DNA of 64,000 nt from JAPPLB01 sp965206655 (GCA_965206655.1 CBDBKC010000038.1:682001-746000), one strand, 5' to 3'; shown: positions 50,264 to 59,708, numbered from the stretch's first letter. Program-made: numbers and translations. The notes: generated from the sequence alone by a model not told the origin.

Positions 50264-50743
50264 ATGCTTCTCGCCGCCCTCCTGCTCATCTCGGCTTTAC
50301 CACTCGGCGCCCAGTTCATCCGCGTTGAGGTGGCTTTTCAGGGCACGGGCTGTGCTTCTTGCATCGAGTCCCTCGAAGGACGCCTGAGCCGGGTCCGTGG
50401 CGTCGAGCGCGTTGAGCTGGACGTGAAACAGGAGATCGTGACGCTCCACCTCGCAGCCGAAAACCGCGTCCGCTTGACGCCTCTGCTCTCGCGCATCACA
50501 CAAGACGGAACAAAGGTCCTGCGAGCGAGGGTGGTCGTACGAGGAACGATCGCGGCCACCGAAGAGGGGTACGTCCTCAAGCTCGCGCAGCCGCCGCAAA
50601 CGTACCGCCTACGTCTCGCCGGCGACGTCCCAAAAACGAAGCTTCACAGCAGCGAATTGTACACGCTCGAGGCCGTTTTGTCGGGCAAGGAGGCGCTAGA
50701 AGACCGCGTTCTCGAGATAGAGTCGATTTCGCCCGAAGACTGA
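50264..50743 (+). CDS. Secreted HMA-like heavy-metal-associated protein
   Basis: 159 residues. The first 16 are a signal peptide (MLLAALLLISALPLGAQ). Residues 20-85 form an HMA ferredoxin-like fold with the copper-type motif GTGCASCIESLEGRLSRVRG, then VERVELDVKQEIVTLHL. The C-terminal 70 residues are a separate beta-rich part. A copper chaperone or sensor role in the periplasm is inferred from the CxxC. Confidence 0.75.
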   Translation: MLLAALLLISALPLGAQFIRVEVAFQGTGCASCIESLEGRLSRVRGVERVELDVKQEIVTLHLAAENRVRLTPLLSRITQDGTKVLRARVVVRGTIAATEEGYVLKLAQPPQTYRLRLAGDVPKTKLHSSELYTLEAVLSGKEALEDRVLEIESISPED

Positions 50744-50767
50744 GTTGCCATCCTGGACGACTGGCTT

Positions 50768-51880
50768 CTACCGCCCCGCCGCCACCTTCTCAAAGAACGC
50801 TTTCGTCTGTGCCGCCGTCGCCTGCCAGGTAAACAGGCGGGCCCTCCGGCGACCGGCCTCGCCCAACGCACTCGCAAGCTCGGGCCGTTCAAGGACGCGT
50901 CCCATGGCGTCCGCCAAGTCGTCCGCGTCCCGGGGATCCACATACACAGCGGCCTCGCCCGCCACTTCGGGCATGGCGGACACGTTGGAAGTGACGATCG
51001 GCACCCGGGCCGCCATCGCCTCCAGCAAGGGCATGCCGAAGCCCTCGTAGAGCGACGGAAAAACGAAAAGGTTCGACGCGTGATAGACCGCCGGGAGATG
51101 CGCGCGGCTCACGTACCCGGTCAAGTGAGCGCCCAACTGCTTCAAGCGCTTCTTGATGCCTCGGTTCTTCCAACCCTCAGCGCCAGTGATAACCAGCGGG
51201 TACCGTTTGCGTAACGCTGCGGGAAGCTTCTCGTAAGCATCAACGAGGGTGACAAGATTCTTGCGCGGCTCCATGGCGCCGACAAACAGGATGTAGCTCT
51301 CTGGGAGATCATAAGCTCGGCGCACCAGGCCCGTCAATGAGGGCGTCGCATCAAAGAAGTCCTCGTCGACACCATGATGGACAGCCGTGATTTTTTCGGC
51401 CGGAACACCAAAGTGCTTCACCAAGTCGGCCTTCACCGCCTGGGATGGCGTCAAGATCGCCTGCAAACGGGGGAGGATGCGTTCGACGAACCATTCGAAG
51501 TAGCGGATATTCGTCCCCGGATGGCACTCCGGCAAAAGAACCGGCGTCGGATCATGCACCATCGATGTAAGGGCGATATCTTCCGGGGGCCGCTGCACGA
51601 ACGGTGTCACATGGAAGATGTCGGCGCCCTCCGCCAGCCCAGGCCAAAGCGGCAAACCCGAATAATTCGACGCCAGCACACCGGCGAGTCGCAGCTTGGT
51701 GGCTAGGGAACCGTAGTTCGAACGCTCGTTGTGGTTGGGAGTCAGTTGCCTAAGAAACGGGAAGAGTTTCAGCCGGTGGGGTTCGACGATGGGGATCAGG
51801 TGGGTGAGCAGCGTGTGGTGATAGTTCTTCACCCCCGCGCTGCGCATAAGGAGGGGAGTGCCATCATAGAGAATATTCAA
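50768..51880 (-). CDS. GT4-family glycosyltransferase
   Basis: 370 residues, GT-B fold. Acceptor domain starts MNILYDGTPLLMRSAGVKNY. The donor domain shows SYILFVGAMEPRKNLVTLVD and the E-x7-E motif EGFGMPLLEAMAARVPIV, typical of mannosyl/glucosyl GT4 enzymes. Last gene of a four-gene operon; its ATG overlaps the DUF2304 stop by 4 bases. The operon probably builds an envelope polysaccharide or glycolipid. Confidence 0.9.
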   Translation of the reverse strand: MNILYDGTPLLMRSAGVKNYHHTLLTHLIPIVEPHRLKLFPFLRQLTPNHNERSNYGSLATKLRLAGVLASNYSGLPLWPGLAEGADIFHVTPFVQRPPEDIALTSMVHDPTPVLLPECHPGTNIRYFEWFVERILPRLQAILTPSQAVKADLVKHFGVPAEKITAVHHGVDEDFFDATPSLTGLVRRAYDLPESYILFVGAMEPRKNLVTLVDAYEKLPAALRKRYPLVITGAEGWKNRGIKKRLKQLGAHLTGYVSRAHLPAVYHASNLFVFPSLYEGFGMPLLEAMAARVPIVTSNVSAMPEVAGEAAVYVDPRDADDLADAMGRVLERPELASALGEAGRRRARLFTWQATAAQTKAFFEKVAAGR

Positions 51881-52317
51881 CTTTCGCTCCCGGCGGAGGT
51901 TTGCTGCTTCTTCTCAGTATCCCTTTGTTCAGGCCGGGTTTCCATCGGGCTCTCCCCGATGATCCTCTCGATCTCTGCTGCCTGACGCTTTACTTCCCAC
52001 TCGATCAGCCCCAGCTTCTGCGCCAGCACGATGTTGCGGTCTTTCAGGCCGGAAACCTCGACCGAGAACCGGAAGAACGTGAACAGAAAGAGCAGACCCG
52101 CGACGAGCAGCAGTACGAACGACGGGTCCTGAATGCCGAGCAAACGCGAGACCCAATCAAGCGCCGTGTCCGAGAGGCCGAGCGCCAACAACAGGACCGT
52201 GGCGGCGAACCAACCCATCGAAATCTCGACGCGAATGTGTTCTCGACGGACCGCCCGGATGATCTGTATCAGCAACAGAACGCAGAACACCACCGTCGCG
52301 ATGCGGATGCGTTCCAT
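51877..52317 (-). CDS. DUF2304 membrane protein
   Basis: 146 residues with three hydrophobic helices (IRIATVVFCVLLLIQIIRAV, WFAATVLLLALGL, FVLLLVAGLLFLFTFFRFS) and a charged helical tail. This is the standard DUF2304 layout. Such proteins are nearly always next to a GT2 polyprenyl-phosphate glycosyltransferase, here 3 bases upstream, and probably help anchor or present the lipid-linked sugar. Confidence 0.85.
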   Translation of the reverse strand: MERIRIATVVFCVLLLIQIIRAVRREHIRVEISMGWFAATVLLLALGLSDTALDWVSRLLGIQDPSFVLLLVAGLLFLFTFFRFSVEVSGLKDRNIVLAQKLGLIEWEVKRQAAEIERIIGESPMETRPEQRDTEKKQQTSAGSES

Positions 52318-52320
52318 ACC

Positions 52321-53094
52321 CTAGCTGCTCCCGCCCATATGGAAACGGCGCTCGTATTTGATCACGTTGACAAAGACGCCCAGCAAAACGCGGAACATAT
52401 AGTAGATGGATCCCCAGGCGCCGATCGAAGACCGCCCGCGGCGGCGCGGGAACATACGGGCCGGGATTTCACAAAACCGCAAGGCGTTGCGCTTCAGCAC
52501 AACGAGCGTTTCAATCTCGGGGTACTCGAGTGGGAAACTACGGCTGCACACCTCGAGCGCTCGCCGGTTCACCGCAACGAAGCCCGACGTCGGGTCGGTA
52601 ATACGCTGGTCGAGTATCGGATAGAGGATGGCGGTGAAGATAAGTCCACCCAGCCGGCGGATCGGTTGCCAGGAGTAGCCGTTCCTTGTGAGAAAGCGGG
52701 AGCCGGTCACCACATCATAGTCGCCTTCATCCATCTTCGTGAGCAGTGCGGGAATGTCGGCGGCATCATGCTGCCCGTCGCCGTCCACTCGCACGACGCG
52801 CTGAAAACCATGCTCGAAAGCGAACTTGTACCCCGTCTGAACAGCGCCCCCGAGGCCGAGATGATGCGGTAATTGGAGCACTTCAGCGCCCGCCTGGCGG
52901 GCTTGATGAGCCGTCCCATCCAGGGAACCGTCATCCACGACAACGATCGCAGTCTCCGGCAACGTCCCGCGCACTCCCTCGACCACTTCAGCAATCGAGT
53001 GGTCCTCGTTGTAGGCCGGAATGAGCACGAGCAACGAAGAATTGTGCAGCTTCGACAACCCGTTGGAACGAACGATGGTCGGAATATCCAGCAT
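52321..53094 (-). CDS. GT2-family glycosyltransferase (polyprenyl-phosphate type)
   Basis: 257 residues, GT-A fold. LLVLIPAYNEDHSIAEVVEG, AIVVVDDGSLDGTAHQARQA and VVRVDGDGQHDAADIPALL (DxD-like) give the nucleotide-sugar site; GSRFLTRNGYSWQPIRRLGG and the tail KYERRF follow. Related to dolichyl-phosphate glycosyltransferases. Pairs with the adjacent DUF2304 gene. Confidence 0.9.
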   Translation of the reverse strand: MLDIPTIVRSNGLSKLHNSSLLVLIPAYNEDHSIAEVVEGVRGTLPETAIVVVDDGSLDGTAHQARQAGAEVLQLPHHLGLGGAVQTGYKFAFEHGFQRVVRVDGDGQHDAADIPALLTKMDEGDYDVVTGSRFLTRNGYSWQPIRRLGGLIFTAILYPILDQRITDPTSGFVAVNRRALEVCSRSFPLEYPEIETLVVLKRNALRFCEIPARMFPRRRGRSSIGAWGSIYYMFRVLLGVFVNVIKYERRFHMGGSS

Positions 53095-53103
53095 GCTGAT
53101 CGG

Positions 53104-54117
53104 TTATTGCGATGTGATCTTGGAGACCGAAATCGCGTGCCGCCTCATCAGCTTACAAAAGGCCAATGCCCCAAGGGTGGTCCGCCGTTGGATCGCGCGT
53201 CTTTTTCGCAGTAGTTCGGGCAACGACTTGAGCGCGGCCCAGTGGGCGGAAACAACGATACCCGCCAATCGCCAAGTGCTCTCACCACCCTGTTGGAATT
53301 CAGAGGCAAGACCGCGGCCGGTTAGAACCGCAAAGCCATGATGCAAATAGCGCCACGCAGAATAGAACGGAACGAGAGGCCACAGGAACAAGGGAAAGTC
53401 TTTCACCACGGTAAAGAGACGGTTCCGTTCGACATAGTAAGCCTTGAGCCGTGAAGCCCTTCCGGCCGACTTGGAGTAGTCGTGATCAACCACCGCACCG
53501 GGAGCGTAGGCGCAGGTCCAACCCACTTGGCGGGCTCGTAATCCCAGATCGGACTCCTCACCGTAAAGGAAGTAGTCGGCATCGAATCCACCGGTTTCAT
53601 CGAGCATGGCGCGGCGGAAGAGCGCCGCGCAACCGCTGGGCAGCAGAACATCCTCGCGGAGTTCGTAGGCCCTGGCCGGCGCACCGTGCCCGCGCTGTTT
53701 TGTCGTTCCGTCGCCGTAGATCCCCAGCCCGGCCGAATCAAGATGCTCCGGATCGTTTGCCAACCGTATCCGCGAAGCGCACATGCCTACGGACGGGTCA
53801 TCTTCACAGTCTTGAACCAAAGCTGCCAGCCAATCTGGTTGAGGATAGGCGTCGTCATTCAAAGTCGCAATGTAAGCCGCTTCGGACCCCTCTGTCGCCT
53901 GATTGACAGCCGCGCCGAAACCGATGTTCTCTCGGTTTTCGATCACCCGAACCGAAGCGTATTCGCGAAACTCGGCTGCGGCATTTCGTCCGCTGTTGTC
54001 GACGATCACGGTTTCGAAATCGGTGAAACTCTGCACCCGCAGACAAGCGACACAGCGAGCGAGCGGCTCTCCGGCATGCAGGGTCGGGATGACAACCGTA
54101 ACGGCAGGGTGCGGCAA
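53104..54117 (-). CDS. GT2-family glycosyltransferase (rhamnosyltransferase-like)
   Basis: 337 residues. VTVVIPTLHAGEPLARCVAC, ETVIVDNSGRNAAAEFREYA and YIATLNDDAYPQPDWLAAL supply the catalytic acidic residues; SGCAALFRRAMLDETGGFDADYF with GEESDLGLRARQVGW follows, as in WbbL-type rhamnosyltransferases. A C-terminal hydrophobic stretch (DFPLFLWPLVPFYSAWRYLH) suggests membrane contact. First of the four tightly spaced glycosyltransferase-operon genes (9 bases to the next). Confidence 0.9.
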   Translation of the reverse strand: MPHPAVTVVIPTLHAGEPLARCVACLRVQSFTDFETVIVDNSGRNAAAEFREYASVRVIENRENIGFGAAVNQATEGSEAAYIATLNDDAYPQPDWLAALVQDCEDDPSVGMCASRIRLANDPEHLDSAGLGIYGDGTTKQRGHGAPARAYELREDVLLPSGCAALFRRAMLDETGGFDADYFLYGEESDLGLRARQVGWTCAYAPGAVVDHDYSKSAGRASRLKAYYVERNRLFTVVKDFPLFLWPLVPFYSAWRYLHHGFAVLTGRGLASEFQQGGESTWRLAGIVVSAHWAALKSLPELLRKRRAIQRRTTLGALAFCKLMRRHAISVSKITSQ

Positions 54118-54196
54118 GTTAGGATCTTATCAGGGATATTGCTTTCCCCTTGCGCCTCCATCAGACCACCGTGTGACGACTCGCGAATCCGGTTCG

Positions 54197-55444
54197 TTAT
54201 CCCCCGGCCGAGTTCCGCTCGGCCGCGATACTCTTCTCCACTACCTTGTCGACGGCCTTCACCAAATCGCGTGGGCCTTGCAGCCGGAACTGCGATCCGC
54301 CCCATGCCTTGACAGCGTTGCCGAGCGTCGTCTTCCACGCATGGCGTGCGAAGTTGAAGTAGAAGACCGGCACTTTGCGCCGCATCTCTTGCACGTTCTC
54401 TTTGGAAATCTTCTTGCCCTCCCAGTGCTCGTACCCGATGAAGACGATCGCATCAGCCTGGTCATCGAATGCCAGTTCTTCGGCAAGCAACTGTTCGATG
54501 AAACCGGTCTCGCTGTTTCTCTCCAAATCACCAAATTCCACCGTCGCCGGAGCCAACTTGCGGACCGCCAATCCGAGAGCTTGAAAGTTGAGGTCGTCCC
54601 CGTAATCCTCTCGATGGAGAACCTTTTGGTCCTCCTGGCTGTAGACTACAAGCGCGAACTCAGCGAATTCGGGACGGCGAAAAAGGTTCCGCAAGACAGC
54701 AATCATGGGCGCGATCCGCCAAGGCCGCACCGTCGCCCGCCGTCTCGATCCTGTATCCAGGTTAAGGAATACTTTCAGCCGCAAAGCCGGCTCGGACAAC
54801 GACCGGTCGACAGCCTCCTCCGGCCGAAACAGGTACATCCGCGCCGGCTTGACCTCCCCCGGCTCCAGAGCGAGCGCTACCTTCCGATTTCCACGAGAGC
54901 GTTTTGCGCTGACGTCCCAGGCTACTGAACAGTAGCGGCCCTGCAGGTCAACGAGATGCCACGACGCACGGTACTCCCCTTCCCCGACGGCGAACGAGCC
55001 GCTCATCTGGATGGTTCCCTTCACGTGCCCCGGGATCGCTCCCGTCTCAATAAATTGGTCGGTAACCATCGGCTCCGCGCTCTCAGGAGAGACGGGCTCG
55101 ACCATCAGCGTTAGCTTCCAAACCGTCGCCGGTCCGATGAGCTGTCTGAACGGGATCGCCACCGAGTAACCGGTGTGAAGGCGGAACTCGAGGTCCAATT
55201 GAGGCTTGAAGGTCCGGACTTTGCAAGCGAGCGGCTGATCCCGTGAGAAGGCCAGTTCGGGATCCACCTCCAGCTCGCGCATGAGACCGCCGGCCGGCTG
55301 CCCGGCCATCGGCGTCGCCGCCAACAGGGAGAGGGCCCCGGCTAGGAGGTGCTTCGACAATCGACCTTCACGAAACGGCACCACAAGGCGTTTCGGCTTC
55401 GGCCAAATCACTCTTCGTGCCGCCTGGACACCACGGGCCGGCAT
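54197..55444 (-). CDS. Secreted VWA-like hypothetical protein
   Basis: 415 residues from an ATG at 55444; the frame is open to 55630, overlapping the LRR gene, and starts at GTG 55384 or TTG 55360 would also give a signal peptide (LSKHLLAGALSLLAATPMAG). A beta-rich N-terminal half is followed by a fold with FALVVYSQEDQKVLHREDYG, LAVRKLAPATVEFGDLERNS and ADAIVFIGYEHWEG, resembling the VWA-like modules frequent in Acidobacteriota, though no MIDAS DxSxS is visible. Function unknown. It is downstream of the LRR gene on the same strand. Confidence 0.62.
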   Translation of the reverse strand: MPARGVQAARRVIWPKPKRLVVPFREGRLSKHLLAGALSLLAATPMAGQPAGGLMRELEVDPELAFSRDQPLACKVRTFKPQLDLEFRLHTGYSVAIPFRQLIGPATVWKLTLMVEPVSPESAEPMVTDQFIETGAIPGHVKGTIQMSGSFAVGEGEYRASWHLVDLQGRYCSVAWDVSAKRSRGNRKVALALEPGEVKPARMYLFRPEEAVDRSLSEPALRLKVFLNLDTGSRRRATVRPWRIAPMIAVLRNLFRRPEFAEFALVVYSQEDQKVLHREDYGDDLNFQALGLAVRKLAPATVEFGDLERNSETGFIEQLLAEELAFDDQADAIVFIGYEHWEGKKISKENVQEMRRKVPVFYFNFARHAWKTTLGNAVKAWGGSQFRLQGPRDLVKAVDKVVEKSIAAERNSAGG

Positions 55445-55547
55445 CTTCAAGCGCAATACCGCGGGCAAGAACGTCAGCTTAGCAAGCAAGCGGAACAACC
55501 ATCCGCGCGGTTGGTGTTTTTTGTGGCCCTTGTTCGCGGCGCGGCGT

Positions 55548-57551
55548 TCAGGCCCTGCGGCGGTTGGGAAGGCGGGACTCAGGGTCCCAGATAATCTCGC
55601 ACCGCGGCAGCGCTTCCTTGAGGCGTTCATGACCCTCTTCCGTGACCAGGGTGTGGTAGAGATTCAGGAGTTTCAATCGCGGCAGGCGCGACAGCAAGCG
55701 CACCCCCCGGTCTGAAACGTAGGTGTTGTCAAGGTTAAGGGTTTCGAGTTGTGAAAACCCTTCCAAGTGGCACAAGCCATCGTCGCTCACATCGGTGTGC
55801 TCCAGGTCGAGGTGCCTGAGACGAGTCAATCCCGCCATCGCTTCCAGCCCGGCATCGGTAATGCGGGTCCGTACGAGTTCGAGACGTTCAAGATTCTCCA
55901 GGTCCGCCAAGTGAATGACACCATCGTCCGTGAAGCGCCCGTATTTCAGCGAAAGCCACTTGAGGCTCTTTAGCGGTTTCAGGTGCGTCATCCCCTCGTC
56001 GCCAAAGTCGACACTCGTGAGATCCAACCGCTCGAGTTGAAAGAATGTTTCCAGATGCGCGAGCCCTCTGTCGGTCAGGTCTGTGTGAGCAAGCCCCAGA
56101 TTCTTCAGCCAGCGAACCTGCGAAAGGAGGGCCAATCCGGCATCCGTGATCGGCGAGCCGTCCAAGCGAAGCGTATCGAGAGACGTCAGATTCAACAGGT
56201 GGGCCAGTCCCTCTCCCTCGACGTACGTATTACTAAGGGAAAGGCGTTGAAGATTGCGCAGGTCGGCCAAGGCGGCAAGCCCTCGGTCGGAAACGCCTGT
56301 CCCGTCGAGATCCAACTCGGTCAAGGTACGGAGCCCGGCCAGGTAGCGTAGACCGAGATCGCCTACTTCAGTAGCCTCGATATCTAGCTTCCGCAACTGG
56401 GAAAGCCCTTGTAGGTAGCCGAGATCAGCGTCAGTGATTGCCGTCGACGCCAGCGAAACCGCGACGAGCTTTCCTTGTTCCAAGCGCGCCTGCCCTCCCC
56501 ACTCCCGCACCCACAGGGCAACCGCTTCATCATCCCCGGCGGTTGGGGGCCTCGGATTCTTCGTCAACCGCGGCGGCCGCGGTGAAACATCGAGAAAAAC
56601 GACCCGAACGTTCGGCAGGACAGCCTGCAATCGCTCAACGCCGGCGCGCGTCACACGGGTGTAACGGACGTCAATCTCGCGAAGGGCCGTTAATCCGTGC
56701 AGCTTTTCCAGTCCGGCGTTCGTGATTCTCGTCCGGTAAAGATTCAGTTCCTCAATGTTCCTTAACCCCTTGAGGTAGTCCAGACCTGCATCGGTGAGCG
56801 CAGTACCCATCAGATTCAGCTTTTGCAGGCCTGTTAGATCACTCAGGTTCCTGATCCCCGCGTCGCTCAGGTCCGTACCATGTAAGTCAAGTTCCCGTAA
56901 GCGCTTCAGTCCGCTGAAGGCACGCGAGCCTTCATCCGTGATAAAGGTGTCCCCTAAGCGCAGCCGCCGCAGGCTCGTCCGCCCTTCGAGCGTGCGCAGA
57001 CCCTCGTCGTCGAATTGCGAAAGCGTCGCGTCAAGCGATTCGAGTCGGCGAAACGGAGCAAGGGCATGTCCCTTGATCGCGGTCTGCCGGACGACAAGTT
57101 CCCGCAGATTTCGCAGTCCGCCGATCTTCTCGATGCCGTCGTCTTTGAATCGGATGTTGTCGAGGAAGTGGTAGCTAAAGGTAATTGTCTCGAGAGTCTT
57201 GACGGTGGCCAAATGCCCCAACTCGCCACTCAGATCCTTGCCTCCATCCGCGTTTCGGTTCCAGATCGGGCCTGGAAGATGAAGGTCGCGGAGGCGCCCG
57301 AGCGGGCTGAGGCGGGCAAGGTCCGTGGGAACAGCGTTCGTGCCGACCAAGTCCAACGACACCAACTCAAAGTCCGATTGAGGCAAACCCGCGGCATCCC
57401 GAATCCGGCCGGCGTAGTCCCGGATCTCCACGGCGCCACCCATTGCGAGAGTCCACTCAGCCACACGCCGGTCAGCATCCGCCGCCGCCACAGGTACGCA
57501 GATCGAGAGCCAAAACACCGCCTTCCCGTATACCGATCGCAACCCGGTCAT
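55548..57551 (-). CDS. Secreted leucine-rich repeat protein with internal duplication
   Basis: 667 residues with a signal peptide (VFWLSICVPVAAADA). About 24-residue repeats such as LRELDLHGTDLSDAGIRNLS and LDTLRLDGSPITDAGLALLS form two LRR blocks (about 150-315 and 385-650). Each is led by a similar segment: RRVAEWTLAMGGAVEI ... FELVSLDLVGTN, and EAVALWVREWGGQARLEQGK LVAVSLASTAITDADLGYL. So the gene grew by tandem duplication of a whole module. This repeat type is common in Planctomycetota and Acidobacteriota; function unknown. Confidence 0.88.
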   Translation of the reverse strand: MTGLRSVYGKAVFWLSICVPVAAADADRRVAEWTLAMGGAVEIRDYAGRIRDAAGLPQSDFELVSLDLVGTNAVPTDLARLSPLGRLRDLHLPGPIWNRNADGGKDLSGELGHLATVKTLETITFSYHFLDNIRFKDDGIEKIGGLRNLRELVVRQTAIKGHALAPFRRLESLDATLSQFDDEGLRTLEGRTSLRRLRLGDTFITDEGSRAFSGLKRLRELDLHGTDLSDAGIRNLSDLTGLQKLNLMGTALTDAGLDYLKGLRNIEELNLYRTRITNAGLEKLHGLTALREIDVRYTRVTRAGVERLQAVLPNVRVVFLDVSPRPPRLTKNPRPPTAGDDEAVALWVREWGGQARLEQGKLVAVSLASTAITDADLGYLQGLSQLRKLDIEATEVGDLGLRYLAGLRTLTELDLDGTGVSDRGLAALADLRNLQRLSLSNTYVEGEGLAHLLNLTSLDTLRLDGSPITDAGLALLSQVRWLKNLGLAHTDLTDRGLAHLETFFQLERLDLTSVDFGDEGMTHLKPLKSLKWLSLKYGRFTDDGVIHLADLENLERLELVRTRITDAGLEAMAGLTRLRHLDLEHTDVSDDGLCHLEGFSQLETLNLDNTYVSDRGVRLLSRLPRLKLLNLYHTLVTEEGHERLKEALPRCEIIWDPESRLPNRRRA

Positions 57552-57811
57552 CCTGCGGTCATCTCCGCCAGAATTGTATCAGAGGCCGATTCTTGGGAAC
57601 CGGCGTGGAGGATCAAGGCGCAGGGCGAACGCTCACATAGCTTGTACAAGTCATTAAAACTAAAAGCTTTACTACGGAAGAAGCCTCGAAAATCCGGCTT
57701 CACCGGCGCAAGAAAAAGTCGGCTGACACCCGCCTATTCGCTAGACATAGATACCCCGGCGTGCTAGAGTTATATACCTAAGCACCTTAAACCGATCGAT
57801 CCTACTATCCC
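57552..57811. other. Intergenic region, nothing firm
   Basis: 260 bases between the LRR gene start and the IS1380 left end. The second half is locally AT-richer (attaaaactaaaagctttact, 57654-57674), which could be the LRR promoter region, but no convincing -35/-10 pair or RNA gene is identified. Confidence 0.35.
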
Positions 57812-59487
57812 CTAAGCCAGGATTTCCATTTTGGCCCTGGCACGGTGAAAGTATACACCCGCGCTGCCCCGAAGACCACGTCTTTCCGCGCTGAACCCTG
57901 CACATCACCTCCGGCGGCAGGCCCCAAAGCCCGTCCGTCCGCTCACAGACGTTGATGGAGCGGGCTGAACGGCACACCGGCCGACACTGCTCCCTGCGAA
58001 GCCTTTTCGGAGCTAAAAACTGTTGATCCTCGTCCAGGTAACGCTACCCGCTCGGCAGCGGCAGCGCCCAGATCCTGTGCAGCATGTCACCGAACAGCCG
58101 CCGGTTCAGATGCCCCTCGGCCAGCAGCAACCAGTAGTAGCGCGCGTGCTTGACCAGCCGGCCGCCGGTCTTCATCAGCCGCTGCTGCAAGCTCGTGAGC
58201 GACCAACTCTTGATCCTGTTCGGCAGTCCGAGCCGCCGCCACAAGTTGCCCAGGTTGTAGGCCAGCACGCTGAGTTGCAGTCGCACTTCGTTGGCCCGAA
58301 AGCGATGGCACGAAAGCCGCGTCCAGTGCGTGGCCTGTTTGCCTTCTTTAATCCATTGCTCGGCCGTGCCGCGCTTGTTGTAGAAGCGCACCACCGACCG
58401 GCTTGGCAAGCTCATGTTGGTCACGATAAATCCGACCCGCGGGAACAGCTCACCGAGATGATGCTCGACCTTGGCCACGATGCGTCGCGGCTTGGACCAA
58501 CTCTCCGCCTGATAGCGGAAGCTCTTGTAGCGCACCAAGGGCTTGCGACCCGGCCTGCCCGGCGGGCGAAACAAGATGTCTTCGATCGCCAATTCCAAGC
58601 TCTTGTTGGCCGGAATGCGAATGGCGTACTGCACTCCGCGTTCCTCCGAAAACTCATAAATCTCCGGCTTGGCAAAGGCCGCATCGCCCCGGAAGGTGAC
58701 CTGTTTGCCCACAGCCTGTTGGCGCTTGATCTCGGGCAGCAGCAACTCCTTCCAGTCCTCAGCGCTGTGCACGTTGCCTGGACGCAGCTTCGCCGCCAGG
58801 CAATCCCCATGCTGGTTGAACAACAACAGCGGGTGGTAGCAGACCGACTCGAAATGGCCGTTGTAGGCGCTGCCCTCTTGCTGGCCGTGGACAGGGCTTT
58901 CGGTCGAATCCATGTCGAGCACGACGCGCTCGGAGTCGTCTTGCGTCTCGGCTTGCGCCACCAGCTCGCGGTTCACAGCCATCAGCCCCAGCAAGTTCTC
59001 CTCGCTCGCCAGCATCTCCGTCTCGAAGCTCTGCAGTCGCGAGGTCAGTGCCCCGCCGCGATCCCAGTTCCTCTTCGAGCCGATCAAGCGAAACGTCGGG
59101 TCAGCCGACACTCGGACGGCGTCATTGAGGTCCTCGTAGCCTGCCAGCCGAGAGTAGACTGACTGCCGCAGCAGATCGGCCAGCGGGAACTTCTTGTTCA
59201 AGCCTTGCCGTGGGTCACTGAGGTGTTCGTCGATCAGCTTCCCGAGTCCGAGTCGCTCGTCCAGCTCGCGGACCAGGATCAGCCCGCCGTCGGAAGTGAC
59301 ACGCGATCCTTGGAAATCGACTTTCAATAAGCCGTTGAAGCTTAGCTGGAACGGTTTGTTTTCTTTTTCACCCATTGGGTGTTGATCTCCTCAGCGCCTT
59401 GAGTGCTTTCCAACCCGCATAAATAAAGGCGTCCGAGGCCACCCGATGGTTAGCAGAATCGAAACTAAAGTGGGAATCCGGGCTAAG
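57812..59487 (-). mobile_element. IS1380-family insertion sequence (about 1.68 kb)
   Basis: The ends are set by an imperfect inverted repeat: left CTAAGCCAGGATTTCCATTT, right end read inward CTTAGCCCGGATTCCCACTT. Length is usual for IS1380. No clear target duplication is seen in the flanks, so the outer boundary may be off by a few bases. The element ends 45 bases upstream of the cysteine-rich peptide gene. Confidence 0.75.
58044..59375 (-). CDS. IS1380-family transposase
   Basis: 443 residues, full length. Family landmarks: LKVDFQGSRVTSDGGLILVR at the N-terminus, VVLDMDSTESPVHGQQEGSA with the first catalytic aspartate, FRGDAAFAKPEIYEFSEE with the second, and FYNKRGTAEQWIKEGKQATH with the YREK-type glutamate. 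No frameshift seen, so the element may be active. Confidence 0.93.
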   Translation of the reverse strand: MGEKENKPFQLSFNGLLKVDFQGSRVTSDGGLILVRELDERLGLGKLIDEHLSDPRQGLNKKFPLADLLRQSVYSRLAGYEDLNDAVRVSADPTFRLIGSKRNWDRGGALTSRLQSFETEMLASEENLLGLMAVNRELVAQAETQDDSERVVLDMDSTESPVHGQQEGSAYNGHFESVCYHPLLLFNQHGDCLAAKLRPGNVHSAEDWKELLLPEIKRQQAVGKQVTFRGDAAFAKPEIYEFSEERGVQYAIRIPANKSLELAIEDILFRPPGRPGRKPLVRYKSFRYQAESWSKPRRIVAKVEHHLGELFPRVGFIVTNMSLPSRSVVRFYNKRGTAEQWIKEGKQATHWTRLSCHRFRANEVRLQLSVLAYNLGNLWRRLGLPNRIKSWSLTSLQQRLMKTGGRLVKHARYYWLLLAEGHLNRRLFGDMLHRIWALPLPSG

Positions 59488-59531
59488 ACTTCAAACGGAG
59501 GGGAAGGAGCGGTCATTCTCAGGAGGAACTG

Positions 59532-59708
59532 ATGTTGCACAAAGCGGTTTTAGCAGGTGCCATTGCAGTGAAACTGGTCGTGTTGGGTTTTGTCGCACAC
59601 TTTTTCGCGACAGTGCCGGTGAGTTCGGAAGAGACGCTCCAGGCCGATTGCCCCTGGTGCGGACCGGAAGGCGAATGCTTTCCAGGCGATGGCTGCGGGG
59701 GCTGCTGA
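59532..59708 (+). CDS. Small secreted cysteine-rich peptide, unrecognised
   Basis: 58 residues, with AGGAGG (59521-59526) 5 bases before the ATG, the best ribosome site in the area. The N-terminal half is one hydrophobic helix (AVLAGAIAVKLVVLGFVAHF); the C-terminus is CPWCGPEGECFPGDGCGGC, with five cysteines and five glycines in 19 residues. I do not recognise a family. It could be a membrane-anchored metal-binding protein, a disulfide-rich peptide, or a precursor of a modified peptide. On the opposite strand a 108-codon frame is also open, so coding needs proof. Confidence 0.6.
   Translation: MLHKAVLAGAIAVKLVVLGFVAHFFATVPVSSEETLQADCPWCGPEGECFPGDGCGGC

Noticed and set aside
50768..57551. Prophage or defence island
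   Set aside because: Genes here are glycosyltransferases and envelope proteins; no phage structural, integrase or restriction/nuclease genes were recognised.
58023..59162. 379-codon + strand frame opposite the IS1380 transposase
   Set aside because: A full-length, motif-complete transposase occupies the minus strand; the + frame shows no family.
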